Positions 36,464 through 43,915 of a stretch of DNA of 64,000 nucleotides are shown piece after piece; the first letter of the stretch is position 1, and each line of letters opens with the position of its first letter. The stretch lies in contig NC_009655.1 of assembly GCF_000017245.1 (NCBI RefSeq), positions 930,001 to 994,000 on the forward strand. The letters run 5' to 3'. Source of the stretch: Actinobacillus succinogenes 130Z. GTDB taxonomy: Bacteria > Pseudomonadota > Gammaproteobacteria > Enterobacterales > Pasteurellaceae. A program made the translations under genes and the position numbers. The notes under the pieces are model-generated. The model saw only the letters and a program-made list of their open reading frames with translations. It made no database searches and had not been told where the DNA came from.

Positions 36464-37582
36464 ATGAAATCAACTTTCTTTTCTCATTTATATCGCGGTT
36501 TATTTGCTTGTTCGCTTTTACTCGGAGCATTTTCCGCTCAAGCTGAAATCAAAACCATTCAAGATGTGTTAGGGCGTGATGTTAAAGTCGATGTGCCGGT
36601 TAAACGTGCCGTGTTGGCATTTTATTATCCGGACTATATCGCCACCACTGGCGTAGAAAATTTCGATAATGTAGTTGGTATTTCTCGTGAGTTTTGGGAA
36701 AAATTTAACGCCGGCAGTTGGGCATTATTTAGTGAAAAAATGCCTAAATTAAAAGATATCGCCGATGTAGGCAATATCAATACCGGTACATTCTCAACTG
36801 AAAAAACACTCGCCTTAAATCCGGATGTACTGATTCTTGCAGATTGGCAATATCAAACCTTAGCCAGTGAAATTCCTCGTATAGAACAAGCCGGCATTCC
36901 TGTTGTTGTGGTTGATTTTAATGCACAAACTGTAGAACGTCATACCCAAAGTGCGAAAATTTTCGGTGTTTTAGCTGGTAAAGAAGAACGTGCCGAAAAA
37001 GTCGCTGCAGAATATGCACAAGGTATTAAGCTGATTCAAGATCGTATTGCCCAAGCCAAAGTTGCTAAACCTAAAATTTATATCGAGTTTGGTAATAAAG
37101 GCCCAAGCGAGCATAGTTTTACTTTCGGTAACAATATGTGGGGAGCGATTGCTAACACGGTTGGAGGCGATAATATCGCCGCACCTTTTGTAGAAAACTG
37201 GGGGCCGATTAATCCTGAGCAGCTGCTTGCTACAAAGCCGGATGTTATTATGATTTCAGGTACAGAGGCTGGTACAAAAGAGAACCAAGAGATTATGGCG
37301 ATGGGGATTGATATTGAAGAACAAGATGCCCAGCGCCGTCTAAAAGGCTTTGTTAATCGTACCGGCTGGCAAACGTTGCCTGCAGTAAAAACAGGGCGAG
37401 TATTTGGTTTATACCACACCGCATCTCGCTCTCTTGCTGATTTAGCAAGTGCTCAATTTATGGCTAAAGCACTTTATCCTGAACTTTTCGCGGATATTGA
37501 TCCTGAGAAAACCTATTTAGATTTCCACCGCAATTATTTGCCTGTTGAGCCAAAAGGTACGTTTTTTATTAATTTGAAATAG
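36464..37582 (+). CDS. Periplasmic metal-chelate ABC transporter binding protein (paralogue 1)
   Basis: Class III (FecB/BtuF-like) binding protein of 372 residues with a signal peptide ending at SAQA near residue 27. Family segments: IKTIQDVLGRDVKVDVPVKR, VLILADWQYQTLA, and IYIEFGNKGPSEHSFTFG. It is clearly paralogous to the protein at 38778-39881. It has no permease of its own and probably feeds the single permease/ATPase pair downstream. The start at 36464 follows TTGGAG; the frame extends 19 codons further up, into the Fur-like region, without support. Iron-siderophore is the likeliest cargo given the Fur box, but related Haemophilus transporters carry molybdate, which would fit the molybdoenzyme next door. 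Confidence 0.83.
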   Translation: MKSTFFSHLYRGLFACSLLLGAFSAQAEIKTIQDVLGRDVKVDVPVKRAVLAFYYPDYIATTGVENFDNVVGISREFWEKFNAGSWALFSEKMPKLKDIADVGNINTGTFSTEKTLALNPDVLILADWQYQTLASEIPRIEQAGIPVVVVDFNAQTVERHTQSAKIFGVLAGKEERAEKVAAEYAQGIKLIQDRIAQAKVAKPKIYIEFGNKGPSEHSFTFGNNMWGAIANTVGGDNIAAPFVENWGPINPEQLLATKPDVIMISGTEAGTKENQEIMAMGIDIEEQDAQRRLKGFVNRTGWQTLPAVKTGRVFGLYHTASRSLADLASAQFMAKALYPELFADIDPEKTYLDFHRNYLPVEPKGTFFINLK

Positions 37583-37662
37583 GTTAATTGTTTTTTTACA
37601 CTGGCTGTGTAATACGATTGCCGGAGAATGATCGAACAAATAGCTATAAATCTTGCAAGTGG

Positions 37663-37995
37663 TTATTTTTTCTTAGTATTTTGCAAATAGCGCGCTTCAA
37701 ATTTTGTTTGATGGCGTTGAATAACTTCCGTCATTGAGATACCGTATTTATCGGCCAGTACAAATAAATTATCCATTACATCGCCCAGTTCCTCAATTAG
37801 GTTCTCGCGCTTTTGCTGTTGAGAGGCTTCGGTTTCATCGGGCCTTTCGCGCCCGATTTCGATTGCCCTCACCGCACAGGCGACTTCGCCCATTTCTTCT
37901 GCTAAATAAGTCATTCGCATAAAGGGGTTACGTTCATACCAGCCCTGATTCTGATAAAACTTTCGCACCCATTGTTGATATTGTTCGATTTGCAT
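37663..37995 (-). CDS. MazG-like nucleotide pyrophosphohydrolase
   Basis: Compact all-helical protein (110 residues) with the MazG/dUTPase-like metal-binding pattern EEMGEV near residue 33 and EELGDVMDNLFVLADKYG near 72. Such enzymes cleave (d)NTPs to monophosphates; the substrate is unknown. The ATG at 37995 follows AGGAAG by six bases and is preferred over the ATG five codons upstream. It is transcribed against its neighbours, downstream of the roxA relic. Confidence 0.8.
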   Translation of the reverse strand: MQIEQYQQWVRKFYQNQGWYERNPFMRMTYLAEEMGEVACAVRAIEIGRERPDETEASQQQKRENLIEELGDVMDNLFVLADKYGISMTEVIQRHQTKFEARYLQNTKKK

Positions 37996-38019
37996 TTCAT
38001 ACTTCCTCATTAAAAATAA

Positions 38020-38065
38020 ACAAGCGGCCGAATTTGCAAAAATTTTTACTAATTCAACCGCTTGT
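38020..38065. terminator. Inverted pair of Actinobacillus-type uptake signals
   Basis: ACAAGCGGCCGAATT (38020-38034) and AATTCAACCGCTTGT (38051-38065) face each other across 16 bases, with the second an exact ACAAGCGGT core. It lies just beyond the roxA relic on the minus strand. It mirrors the AAGTGCGGT pairs outside the island. Confidence 0.7.
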
Positions 38066-38079
38066 AGGGCGTGTTTTGC

Positions 38080-38590
38080 CTATTCGGCTTCTTTTAATAC
38101 GATCCAACCGCTGTCTAACCAATCACAGATGGAATCAAGCATTAGTTCTAATTCTGTCTGATCTTGCATTTTTGAAGCCAGTTTGTTCCAAGAAATGGAG
38201 TCTCCGTTCGCTATACGTGTGAGTAACGCCATTTCCGCTTCATTGAGTTCATCAATCCATTCTCCATTGACATAGATACGTTGTGGGTTTTCCGTATAGA
38301 GCATTTTTACATTTGAGCATTTTTACATTTGTATCTTGTTGGAGCCAACCGCCTTCTTCTAATACTTCCTGTACTTCATCAGGGTAGTATTCATTAGAAG
38401 TTTGTAACAGCTCATAACGTCGTGCGCTTGCGGCTGTTGCAACGCTATGGATAAAGAGATCATCAAATTGCTCGGAATTTTGTAATAATTCGATTAAACG
38501 CTGTTTGAATACTTTTATTGTTTTTGCCAGTATTCACGCAAAAACGTTTCAGGGCTAATGTTTTTCAGGTAAGCAGAATGGAATGTTCAT
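38080..38590 (-). pseudogene. roxA: roxA (ycfD) ribosomal oxygenase relic, JmjC domain deleted
   Basis: RoxA hydroxylates an arginine of ribosomal protein L16. On the minus strand an ATG at 38590 with an AAGGAG site opens MNIPFCLPE. One extra A in a run of five shifts the frame; correcting it gives NISPETFLREYWQKQ, the RoxA N-terminus. The sequence then jumps to VFKQRLIELLQNSEQFDDLF, which aligns with the C-terminal region, so the whole JmjC catalytic core (over 200 residues) is gone. A 16-bp tandem duplication at 38299-38330 breaks the frame again. After it comes IYVNGEWIDELNEAE, continuing to the end at DWLDSGWIVLKEAE. The last 74 codons remain open but are only the tail of the dead gene. 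Confidence 0.8.
38299..38330. repeat. 16-bp tandem duplication inside the roxA relic
   Basis: GAGCATTTTTACATTT occurs twice in direct succession. Removing one copy restores the reading frame through TNVKMLYTENPQRIYVNG on the minus strand, so the duplication is a frameshift mutation. Confidence 0.9.
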
Positions 38591-38671
38591 AGGTACTCCT
38601 TATGATCTTCTCTGTAGGTGATTTTATTATAACTGGTAACATGATGATTTTATTGTGATTTTTTTAATTAT

Positions 38672-38720
38672 GTGACATAAATCAAATAATTTATACTATA
38701 TGATAATAATTCCTATTTAT
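38672..38720 (+). promoter_or_regulatory. CRP/FNR-like and Fur-like sites before the second binding protein
   Basis: GTGACATAAATCAA (38672-38685) resembles an FNR/CRP half-conserved site. GATAATAATTCCTATTTAT (38702-38720) shares the GATAATAATTC start of the Fur-like box before paralogue 1 and matches the Fur consensus at 11 of 19 positions. Confidence 0.4.
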
Positions 38721-38777
38721 GAAAATTTATTTAAGCTATAATCATTTCGATTTGTAAAAGTAACAGGAGAGTATTAT

Positions 38778-39881
38778 ATGAAATTCAGCGCTATCGCATT
38801 TTCGACCCTACTTGCAATTTCAGGCTCGGCATTAGCTGCCCCAGTTGAAATTACCGATGTAATGGATCGTAAACTTACCGTCGAATTACCCGCAAAACGA
38901 GTGGTGTTAGCATTTAACTATCAAGACTATATGGCAGTCGGCGGTGAAAAAGCATTAGATAATGTGGTCGGCTTTTCTAAAGCGGTATGGTCGGATTGGG
39001 CTCCGGCAAGCTGGGAAGAGTTTACTAAAGCCGTGCCAAAATTAAATGAATTGGAAGATGTCGGTGAGGTTGAAGTCGGCACATTCTCCGTCGAAAAAGT
39101 ATTAGCGTTAAAGCCGGATTATGTATTGATGGCAAAATGGCAGTTTGAAGCTTTAGATTCGGATTTGGAGCCGTTAGAAGAAGCGGGTATTCCGGTTGTT
39201 ATTGTTGATTATCTTGCGCAAACGGTGGATAAACACGTTCAATCGACCGAGATTATCGGTAAATTAACCGGACAAGAAGAAAAAGCGAAACAAATTAACG
39301 AAGAATATTCTGCATTAACCAAAGAGATTCAAGACCGGGTAGCGAAAGCAAATCTGCCAAAACCGAAAGTCTATGTTGAATTCGGTAACAAAGGTCCGGC
39401 AGAGCATAGCTTTACTTTCGGTAAGAGTATGTGGGGGGCGATGGTTAATTTAGTCGGAGGTGATAATATCGCCAAAGATGCGGTGGAATTTTATAGCCCT
39501 ATCAACCCTGAATTAGTGGTGGCAGCAAAACCTGATGTGGTTATTATCAGCGGTCGTGAAACAGAGTTGAAGAAAAATCCGGATGCAATGGTTGCAGGCT
39601 TTAATATTGATGAAGCAGAAGCCCGTAAACGCTTAGCCGGTTTTGCAAAACGTCCGGGTTGGTCTGAATTGCCGGCAATTAAAAATAACAGATTGTACGG
39701 TGTTTATCACGCAAACTCCCGTACGGTTTCCGACGGTGCATCAATTCAATTTATCGCAAAAGCGATTTACCCTGAATTATTTAAAGATATTGACCCGACC
39801 AAAACCTACGTCGAATTCTATAAAAAATATCTTCCTATCGTACCTAAAGGTGCATTCTACTTAGAGCCAGAGAGTAAGTAA
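38778..39881 (+). CDS. Periplasmic metal-chelate ABC transporter binding protein (paralogue 2)
   Basis: Class III binding protein of 367 residues with a signal peptide ending SALAA (residues 17-21). It shares long segments with paralogue 1, including VYVEFGNKGPAEHSFTFG, MWGAMVNLVGGDNIA and FVxRxGWxxLPAxKxxRxxGxYHxxSR-type spacing. An AGGAGAG ribosome site precedes the ATG. The stop overlaps the permease start by one base, so this is the cognate binding protein of the downstream transporter. The cargo is probably an iron chelate (Fur-like box); molybdate is an alternative. Confidence 0.86.
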   Translation: MKFSAIAFSTLLAISGSALAAPVEITDVMDRKLTVELPAKRVVLAFNYQDYMAVGGEKALDNVVGFSKAVWSDWAPASWEEFTKAVPKLNELEDVGEVEVGTFSVEKVLALKPDYVLMAKWQFEALDSDLEPLEEAGIPVVIVDYLAQTVDKHVQSTEIIGKLTGQEEKAKQINEEYSALTKEIQDRVAKANLPKPKVYVEFGNKGPAEHSFTFGKSMWGAMVNLVGGDNIAKDAVEFYSPINPELVVAAKPDVVIISGRETELKKNPDAMVAGFNIDEAEARKRLAGFAKRPGWSELPAIKNNRLYGVYHANSRTVSDGASIQFIAKAIYPELFKDIDPTKTYVEFYKKYLPIVPKGAFYLEPESK

Positions 39882-40942
39882 TGCAAGCTTCAACTGATAA
39901 CGTTCAGGGAACAGTTGAACAGATCGTCCAAAGCCAACGTTTACTTGAACGTAAACGTTGGCTTGTCGTGCTTACTTTCCTTGTGATTAGTTTAGTCGGA
40001 ATGATCTTTGATATTGTAACAGGCCCTTCAATGTTACCGCTTGATGAAGTGGTTTGGGCTTTATTTCATATCGGTGAAGTAGAAAAAACAACTAATGTGA
40101 TTGTCTATAACCTGCGTTTACCGATGGCGTTAATGGCGTTAGTGGTGGGTGCCGCTCTGGGTGTAGGTGGGGCAGAAATCCAAACTTTGCTGAATAACCC
40201 GATGGCAAGCCCTTATACCTTAGGTTTAGCAGCAGCGGCAGGGCTTGGAGCCTCGGCGGTAATTGCTTTCGGCGGTTTTGGGCTTCCTTCTTCTATTTCC
40301 GTACCGATTGGGGCATTTGTAATGACAATGATTGCCTCGGCTGTGCTTTTTATTTTCGCTTCAATGCGGCGTTTTAATTCGGCAATGCTGGTGTTAGTCG
40401 GAATTGCATTACTTTTCTTATTTCAATCGTTGCTTTCACTGATTCAATTTATTGCCGCACCTGAAATTTCCCAACAGATTTTATTCTGGTTGTTTGGCAG
40501 TCTAACCAAAGCCACGTGGGAGAATTTAGCCGTTACAACGGTGGTTACTATTGTTTGTACCACCTTACTTGCAAAAGATGTGTGGAAATTGACCGCTTTA
40601 CGCTTGGGGGAAGAACGAGCATTAAGCCTTGGTATTAACTTGCAGTTATTGCGTTTAAAAACCTTGATTATCGTGGCAATTATGACCGCCACCGCCATTA
40701 GCTTTGTCGGTATTATCGGTTTTATTGGATTAGTGGCACCGCATGTGGCTCGAATGTTATTAGGCGAAGATCAACGCTTTTTCTTACCCGGAGCAATGCT
40801 AGTCGGGGCTGCGTTTTTATCCATTTCATCGGTGTTATCGAAAGTGATTATTCCGGGGGCGTTATTCCCTGTCGGTATTATTACCTCTTTTGTCGGTGTG
40901 CCGTTTTTCTTCTGGATTGTGCTGAGCAAACGGGGCGGATAA
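39881..40942 (+). CDS. FecCD-family ABC transporter permease
   Basis: Inner membrane permease of 353 residues with about ten membrane segments. Family hallmarks: LRLPMALMALVVGAALGVGGAEIQ, NNPMASPYTLGLAAAAGLGA, and the coupling region RLGEERALSLGI...FVGIIGFIGLVAPHVARMLLGED. It probably works as a homodimer because only one permease gene is present. The genes on both sides overlap it by one base. Confidence 0.93.
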   Translation: MQASTDNVQGTVEQIVQSQRLLERKRWLVVLTFLVISLVGMIFDIVTGPSMLPLDEVVWALFHIGEVEKTTNVIVYNLRLPMALMALVVGAALGVGGAEIQTLLNNPMASPYTLGLAAAAGLGASAVIAFGGFGLPSSISVPIGAFVMTMIASAVLFIFASMRRFNSAMLVLVGIALLFLFQSLLSLIQFIAAPEISQQILFWLFGSLTKATWENLAVTTVVTIVCTTLLAKDVWKLTALRLGEERALSLGINLQLLRLKTLIIVAIMTATAISFVGIIGFIGLVAPHVARMLLGEDQRFFLPGAMLVGAAFLSISSVLSKVIIPGALFPVGIITSFVGVPFFFWIVLSKRGG

Positions 40943-41712
40943 TGTTAAAACTGGAAAATTTACAGATTAAACGTGGGAGTTTAGTGATTGCCGAAGATTT
41001 GTCGTTTAATTTAGAACGTGGCAAAATCTATACGATTTTAGGCCCAAACGGAGCAGGAAAATCTTCGCTGATTAAAACGATTTTTGGCGAAGTTCCCTTT
41101 ACGGGGAATATCCAATTTAACGATAAAACATTAAATAAACACCATTTATTAGCTTGGCGAAAAGCGATTGGCTATATGCCGCAAGATACTCAAGTGGAAG
41201 CCTCTTTAACCGCATTGGAAGTGATTTTACTCGGCAGATTAGATGCCCTTAATATGCACGTGAGTGATGAACTTTTAACCGAAGCTGCAACCATTATGGC
41301 AAAATTGGGCATTGCTCATTTAGCTCATAAAGATATTATGCGGCTCAGCGGCGGGCAGCGGCAAATGGTAATGTTTGCACAAGTATTGCTACGAAGCCCG
41401 CAAATTTTAATGTTGGACGAACCGGTGAGTGCGTTGGATATGCACCACCAAATCAACCTGCTTGAACATGTTTGCGAGTACACAAAGCAAAATCAACTGA
41501 TTACGATTATGGTACTACACGATTTAAGTTTAGCGGCACAATTTTCGGATGATATTATTTTGCTTGGTAACGGCAAACTACAAGGTTTTGGAGACGCAAA
41601 ACAAGTTTTACAGGCAGATTTAATCAGCCGATTGTATAATGTCGAAACCGAAATTTTATACGATCGCACAGGGCAACCGGTGATTCGCCCGTTACGTAAA
41701 AAGAAAACCTGA
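40942..41712 (+). CDS. FecE-type ABC transporter ATPase
   Basis: ATP-binding subunit of 256 residues. Walker A is GPNGAGKSSL (near residue 34), the Q-loop region is GYMPQDTQ, the signature is LSGGQRQMV (near 135), Walker B is ILMLDEPVSALD and the switch His lies in VLHDLSLA. It pairs with the preceding permease and powers import of the chelate delivered by either binding protein. Confidence 0.95.
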   Translation: MLKLENLQIKRGSLVIAEDLSFNLERGKIYTILGPNGAGKSSLIKTIFGEVPFTGNIQFNDKTLNKHHLLAWRKAIGYMPQDTQVEASLTALEVILLGRLDALNMHVSDELLTEAATIMAKLGIAHLAHKDIMRLSGGQRQMVMFAQVLLRSPQILMLDEPVSALDMHHQINLLEHVCEYTKQNQLITIMVLHDLSLAAQFSDDIILLGNGKLQGFGDAKQVLQADLISRLYNVETEILYDRTGQPVIRPLRKKKT

Positions 41713-41732
41713 TAATTTAGAGGGAAATAACA

Positions 41733-42164
41733 ATGAAAAAATTATTATTGGCCACCCTTGTGGCTTTTTCGGGAGTTGCAATGGCTGCACATCACGAAAT
41801 CAAAATGTTAGATAATAATGCCGAAGGCGGAATGGTCTTTGAGCCGGGTTACCTAAAAGCGGAAGTAGGCGATACCGTTACGTTCGTGCCGACTCACAAA
41901 GGGCATTGGGTACAAAGCCGAGCAATTCCGGAAGGGGCGGAGAAATTTTTATCTAAAGAAGATGAAGAATTTACTATCACGCTCACGCATGAAGGCGTAT
42001 ATGTTTACTATTGCCCGCCACACCGTACAATGAATATGAGCGGTATTATCCAAGCAGGTAAAGCGGTAAACCGTGAACAAGCTCAAAAAGAAGTCGAGAA
42101 AATCGAGAAACGCACCAAAGAAAATAAAGGACGTTTGTTCGATTATATGGATTTGGTTGAATAA
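41733..42164 (+). CDS. Pseudoazurin-like periplasmic cupredoxin
   Basis: Type I blue-copper protein of 143 residues with a signal peptide ending AMAA near residue 19. The sequence HEIKMLDNNAEGGMVFEPGY with VGDTVTFVPTHKGHWV matches pseudoazurin. The copper ligands are all in place: His58, Cys94, His97 and Met102 (CPPHRTMNM). A charged helical tail of about 35 residues (KEVEKIEKRTKENKG) is an unusual extension. It lies 20 bases after the ATPase gene with its own GAGGGAA site, in the same operon. It may donate electrons to a periplasmic reductase or to bound ferric chelate; neither is shown by sequence. Confidence 0.9.
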   Translation: MKKLLLATLVAFSGVAMAAHHEIKMLDNNAEGGMVFEPGYLKAEVGDTVTFVPTHKGHWVQSRAIPEGAEKFLSKEDEEFTITLTHEGVYVYYCPPHRTMNMSGIIQAGKAVNREQAQKEVEKIEKRTKENKGRLFDYMDLVE

Positions 42165-42179
42165 CTATTTATTTTAAAT

Positions 42180-42210
42180 AAAAGCACAGGCATCGAATGC
42201 TTGTGCTTTT
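42180..42210 (+). terminator. Terminator after the cupredoxin gene
   Basis: AAAAGCACAGGCAT and ATGCTTGTGCTTTT form a 14-bp stem with one G-U pair and a T-run, ending 18 bases before the next gene. Expression of the ATP-grasp gene therefore needs readthrough or its own promoter. Confidence 0.8.
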
Positions 42211-42227
42211 TAAACCCTGTTATCCGA

Positions 42228-43055
42228 ATGAAAACACTGGCTTTCACAACTTGCCGAAAATACCCTCAACTACCGCAAAATTTACAGCCTTTAGTTAATC
42301 AACTTAGCTGTGATTTCAAGGTGGAAATCAGCCCTTGGCAGAATACGGCACAAAGCGATGTGATTTTGCCGCTCTGTGCGTGGGATTATGCCGATCAACC
42401 CGAACTGTTTCAGCAATGGTTGCATAAAATGTCGGCACAAGGGGCTGTTTTTCTTAATTCCATAGCCTTAATGCAATGGAATATGAATAAACGTTATTTA
42501 GTGGATTTGCAACAGTGGGGTATTGATGTGATTCCTAGTCAAATTTTACCTGCAGATCAGAATGTTCTACAGCAAACCTTGCTTCAACAAGGCTGGCAAG
42601 AGGCAGTAATTAAACCTGCAATCGGGCAAAGCGGTCGTTTTGTACAAAAAGTTTTTAAAAATCAATCGATTGTAGAGCTAGATCATTATCAATCGGGCAT
42701 TATTTTGCAGCCCTATATTCCTGAAGTCGCAAGCAATGGCGAAACCAGCCTGATCTTTTTCGGCGGGGAATTTAGCCACGCTATTAAACGCCAACCAGCT
42801 GAAAATGAATGGCGGGCGAATTCTGCTTATGGAGTACAGATTTCCGCTCAAAAAGTGAGTGAAAATATTATCCTACAAGCTCAAAACGTTTTAACTACAT
42901 TGCCCGAAATGCCGAATTACGCACGGGTGGACGGCACTATTATCGGGGAACGTTTTTTGCTGAATGAATTGGAATTGATTGAACCTGCGTTGTATTTAGA
43001 TCGCGATAAAAGCTCGGTTAGCCGCCTTGCTAAGGCTATTAAAAATATTATATAA
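42228..43055 (+). CDS. ATP-grasp ligase of unknown substrate (DcsG/RimK-like)
   Basis: Protein of 275 residues in the ATP-grasp superfamily. The N-terminal part has ILPLCAWDYADQPELF and a block containing MQWNMNKRYLVDLQQWGI followed by DVIPSQ. The ATP-grasp core has AVIKPAIGQSGR, GETSLIFFGGEFSHAIKR and a metal-binding FLLNELELIEPALYLD near the C-terminus. This pattern recalls the cyclo-ligase DcsG of D-cycloserine synthesis and related uncharacterised proteins, from memory. The real substrate is unknown. It follows the cupredoxin gene past a terminator. No clear ribosome site is seen before 42228. Confidence 0.75.
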   Translation: MKTLAFTTCRKYPQLPQNLQPLVNQLSCDFKVEISPWQNTAQSDVILPLCAWDYADQPELFQQWLHKMSAQGAVFLNSIALMQWNMNKRYLVDLQQWGIDVIPSQILPADQNVLQQTLLQQGWQEAVIKPAIGQSGRFVQKVFKNQSIVELDHYQSGIILQPYIPEVASNGETSLIFFGGEFSHAIKRQPAENEWRANSAYGVQISAQKVSENIILQAQNVLTTLPEMPNYARVDGTIIGERFLLNELELIEPALYLDRDKSSVSRLAKAIKNII

Positions 43056-43169
43056 ACTACCATTTAAATTCGAATAGGATTTGAAAGCTTTATTCGTATT
43101 ATTTCAATAATAAATATTGGGATTATATTAGATAACTGACAAATATCCCATTTAGAATAAATTATTCCG

Positions 43170-43501
43170 ATGAGAAAAAGTCACCTAAGTCAGTATGAAC
43201 AAAACAAACTTATTGAGCTTTCAGTTGCCGGTGTTACTGCTCGAACAGCTGCTGAGCTTGTGAATGTAAATTTGTATTAATCACAACACACATTTTGCCG
43301 AATAACGGAATTGAGAATTTGGGGAACCAAGCAAAACGCCATTTACGCAAGTTTAACGGCATTCCCAAAGCGCATTTTGAACAGTATTTAAATAATGAGA
43401 ATAGCGTTTTTAATTACAGTAATATAAAATCTCAGATTCCCATTTTAAAACAATTAGTTAAGAGGGAGTCTGGTTGTCTGGTATTGCCTCAACTTTATTA
43501 A
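43170..43501 (+). pseudogene. IS1016-like (IS1595 family) transposase remnant
   Basis: The N-terminal piece (ATG at 43170) reads MRKSHLSQYEQNKLIELSVA followed by GVTARTAAELVNVN and stops at 43278. It is followed directly by C-terminal sequence in another frame: THFAE-like, then GIENLGNQAKRHLRKFNG, IPKAHFEQYL and IKSQIPILKQLVK, to 43501. The central catalytic part, over 100 residues, is missing. These pieces match what I remember of IS1016 transposase of Haemophilus. I could not identify the terminal inverted repeats with confidence. Confidence 0.82.
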
Positions 43502-43587
43502 CCATCGGCTTAATAAACATTCGGTTTATTCTTTATAATTAATTCAACTATTCAGAATATTAACGCAAAATAAAATTTAGACGAAAC

Positions 43588-43624
43588 AAAAAAACGGCAC
43601 GTTCTGTAACGTACCGTTTTTTTA
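43588..43624 (-). terminator. tRNA-Ser terminator
   Basis: On the minus strand AAAACGGTACGTT-ACAG-AACGTGCCGTTTT forms a 13-bp stem (one G-U pair) with a T-run, eight bases beyond the tRNA 3' end. Confidence 0.85.
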
Positions 43625-43631
43625 AATGAGA

Positions 43632-43721
43632 TGGCGGAGGAACTGAGATTCGAACTCAGGGAGGGCTCGCACCCTCGCCGGTTTTCAAGACCGGTGCATT
43701 CAACCGCTCTGCCATTCCTCC
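43632..43721 (-). tRNA. tRNA-Ser (anticodon TGA)
   Basis: The reverse complement is a 90-base class II tRNA from GGAGGAATGGCAGAGC to TTCCTCCGCCA. The anticodon loop GTCTTGAAA gives TGA. The long variable arm GAGGGTGCGAGCCCTC is typical of serine tRNAs, and CCA is encoded. It borders the accessory island. Confidence 0.97.
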
Positions 43722-43739
43722 GCGATTTAAGCGTGGTGA

Positions 43740-43768
43740 ATAATACGGATTTAGGCTGTGGCTGTCAA
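43740..43768 (-). promoter_or_regulatory. tRNA-Ser promoter
   Basis: On the minus strand TTGACA and TATTAT are separated by exactly 17 bases, about 19 bases before the tRNA 5' end. Confidence 0.8.
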
Positions 43769-43915
43769 GGGATAATCTTGAAAAAATGTGATTTTATCGA
43801 TTTGTTTTGTCAGCCAAAATCGCTTTGTAATCCGTTGAAAGCGTTTCTTGTGTTTTTATGATGTAGGACGAACCTATTGCCTAAAAAACTTTTCTTTTTT
43901 TGACCGCACTTTTGC

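Noticed and set aside
38080..38304. Independent 74-residue minus-strand gene
   Set aside because: It is the C-terminal tail of the roxA relic, and its apparent start codon arises from the 16-bp duplication.
42628..42637. Further exact Actinobacillus-type uptake signal (CAAAGCGGTC)
   Set aside because: It differs from ACAAGCGGT at two positions, so it is at best a degenerate copy.
43295..43501. Independent 68-residue gene
   Set aside because: Its sequence is the C-terminal part of an IS1016-like transposase and it has no ribosome site.
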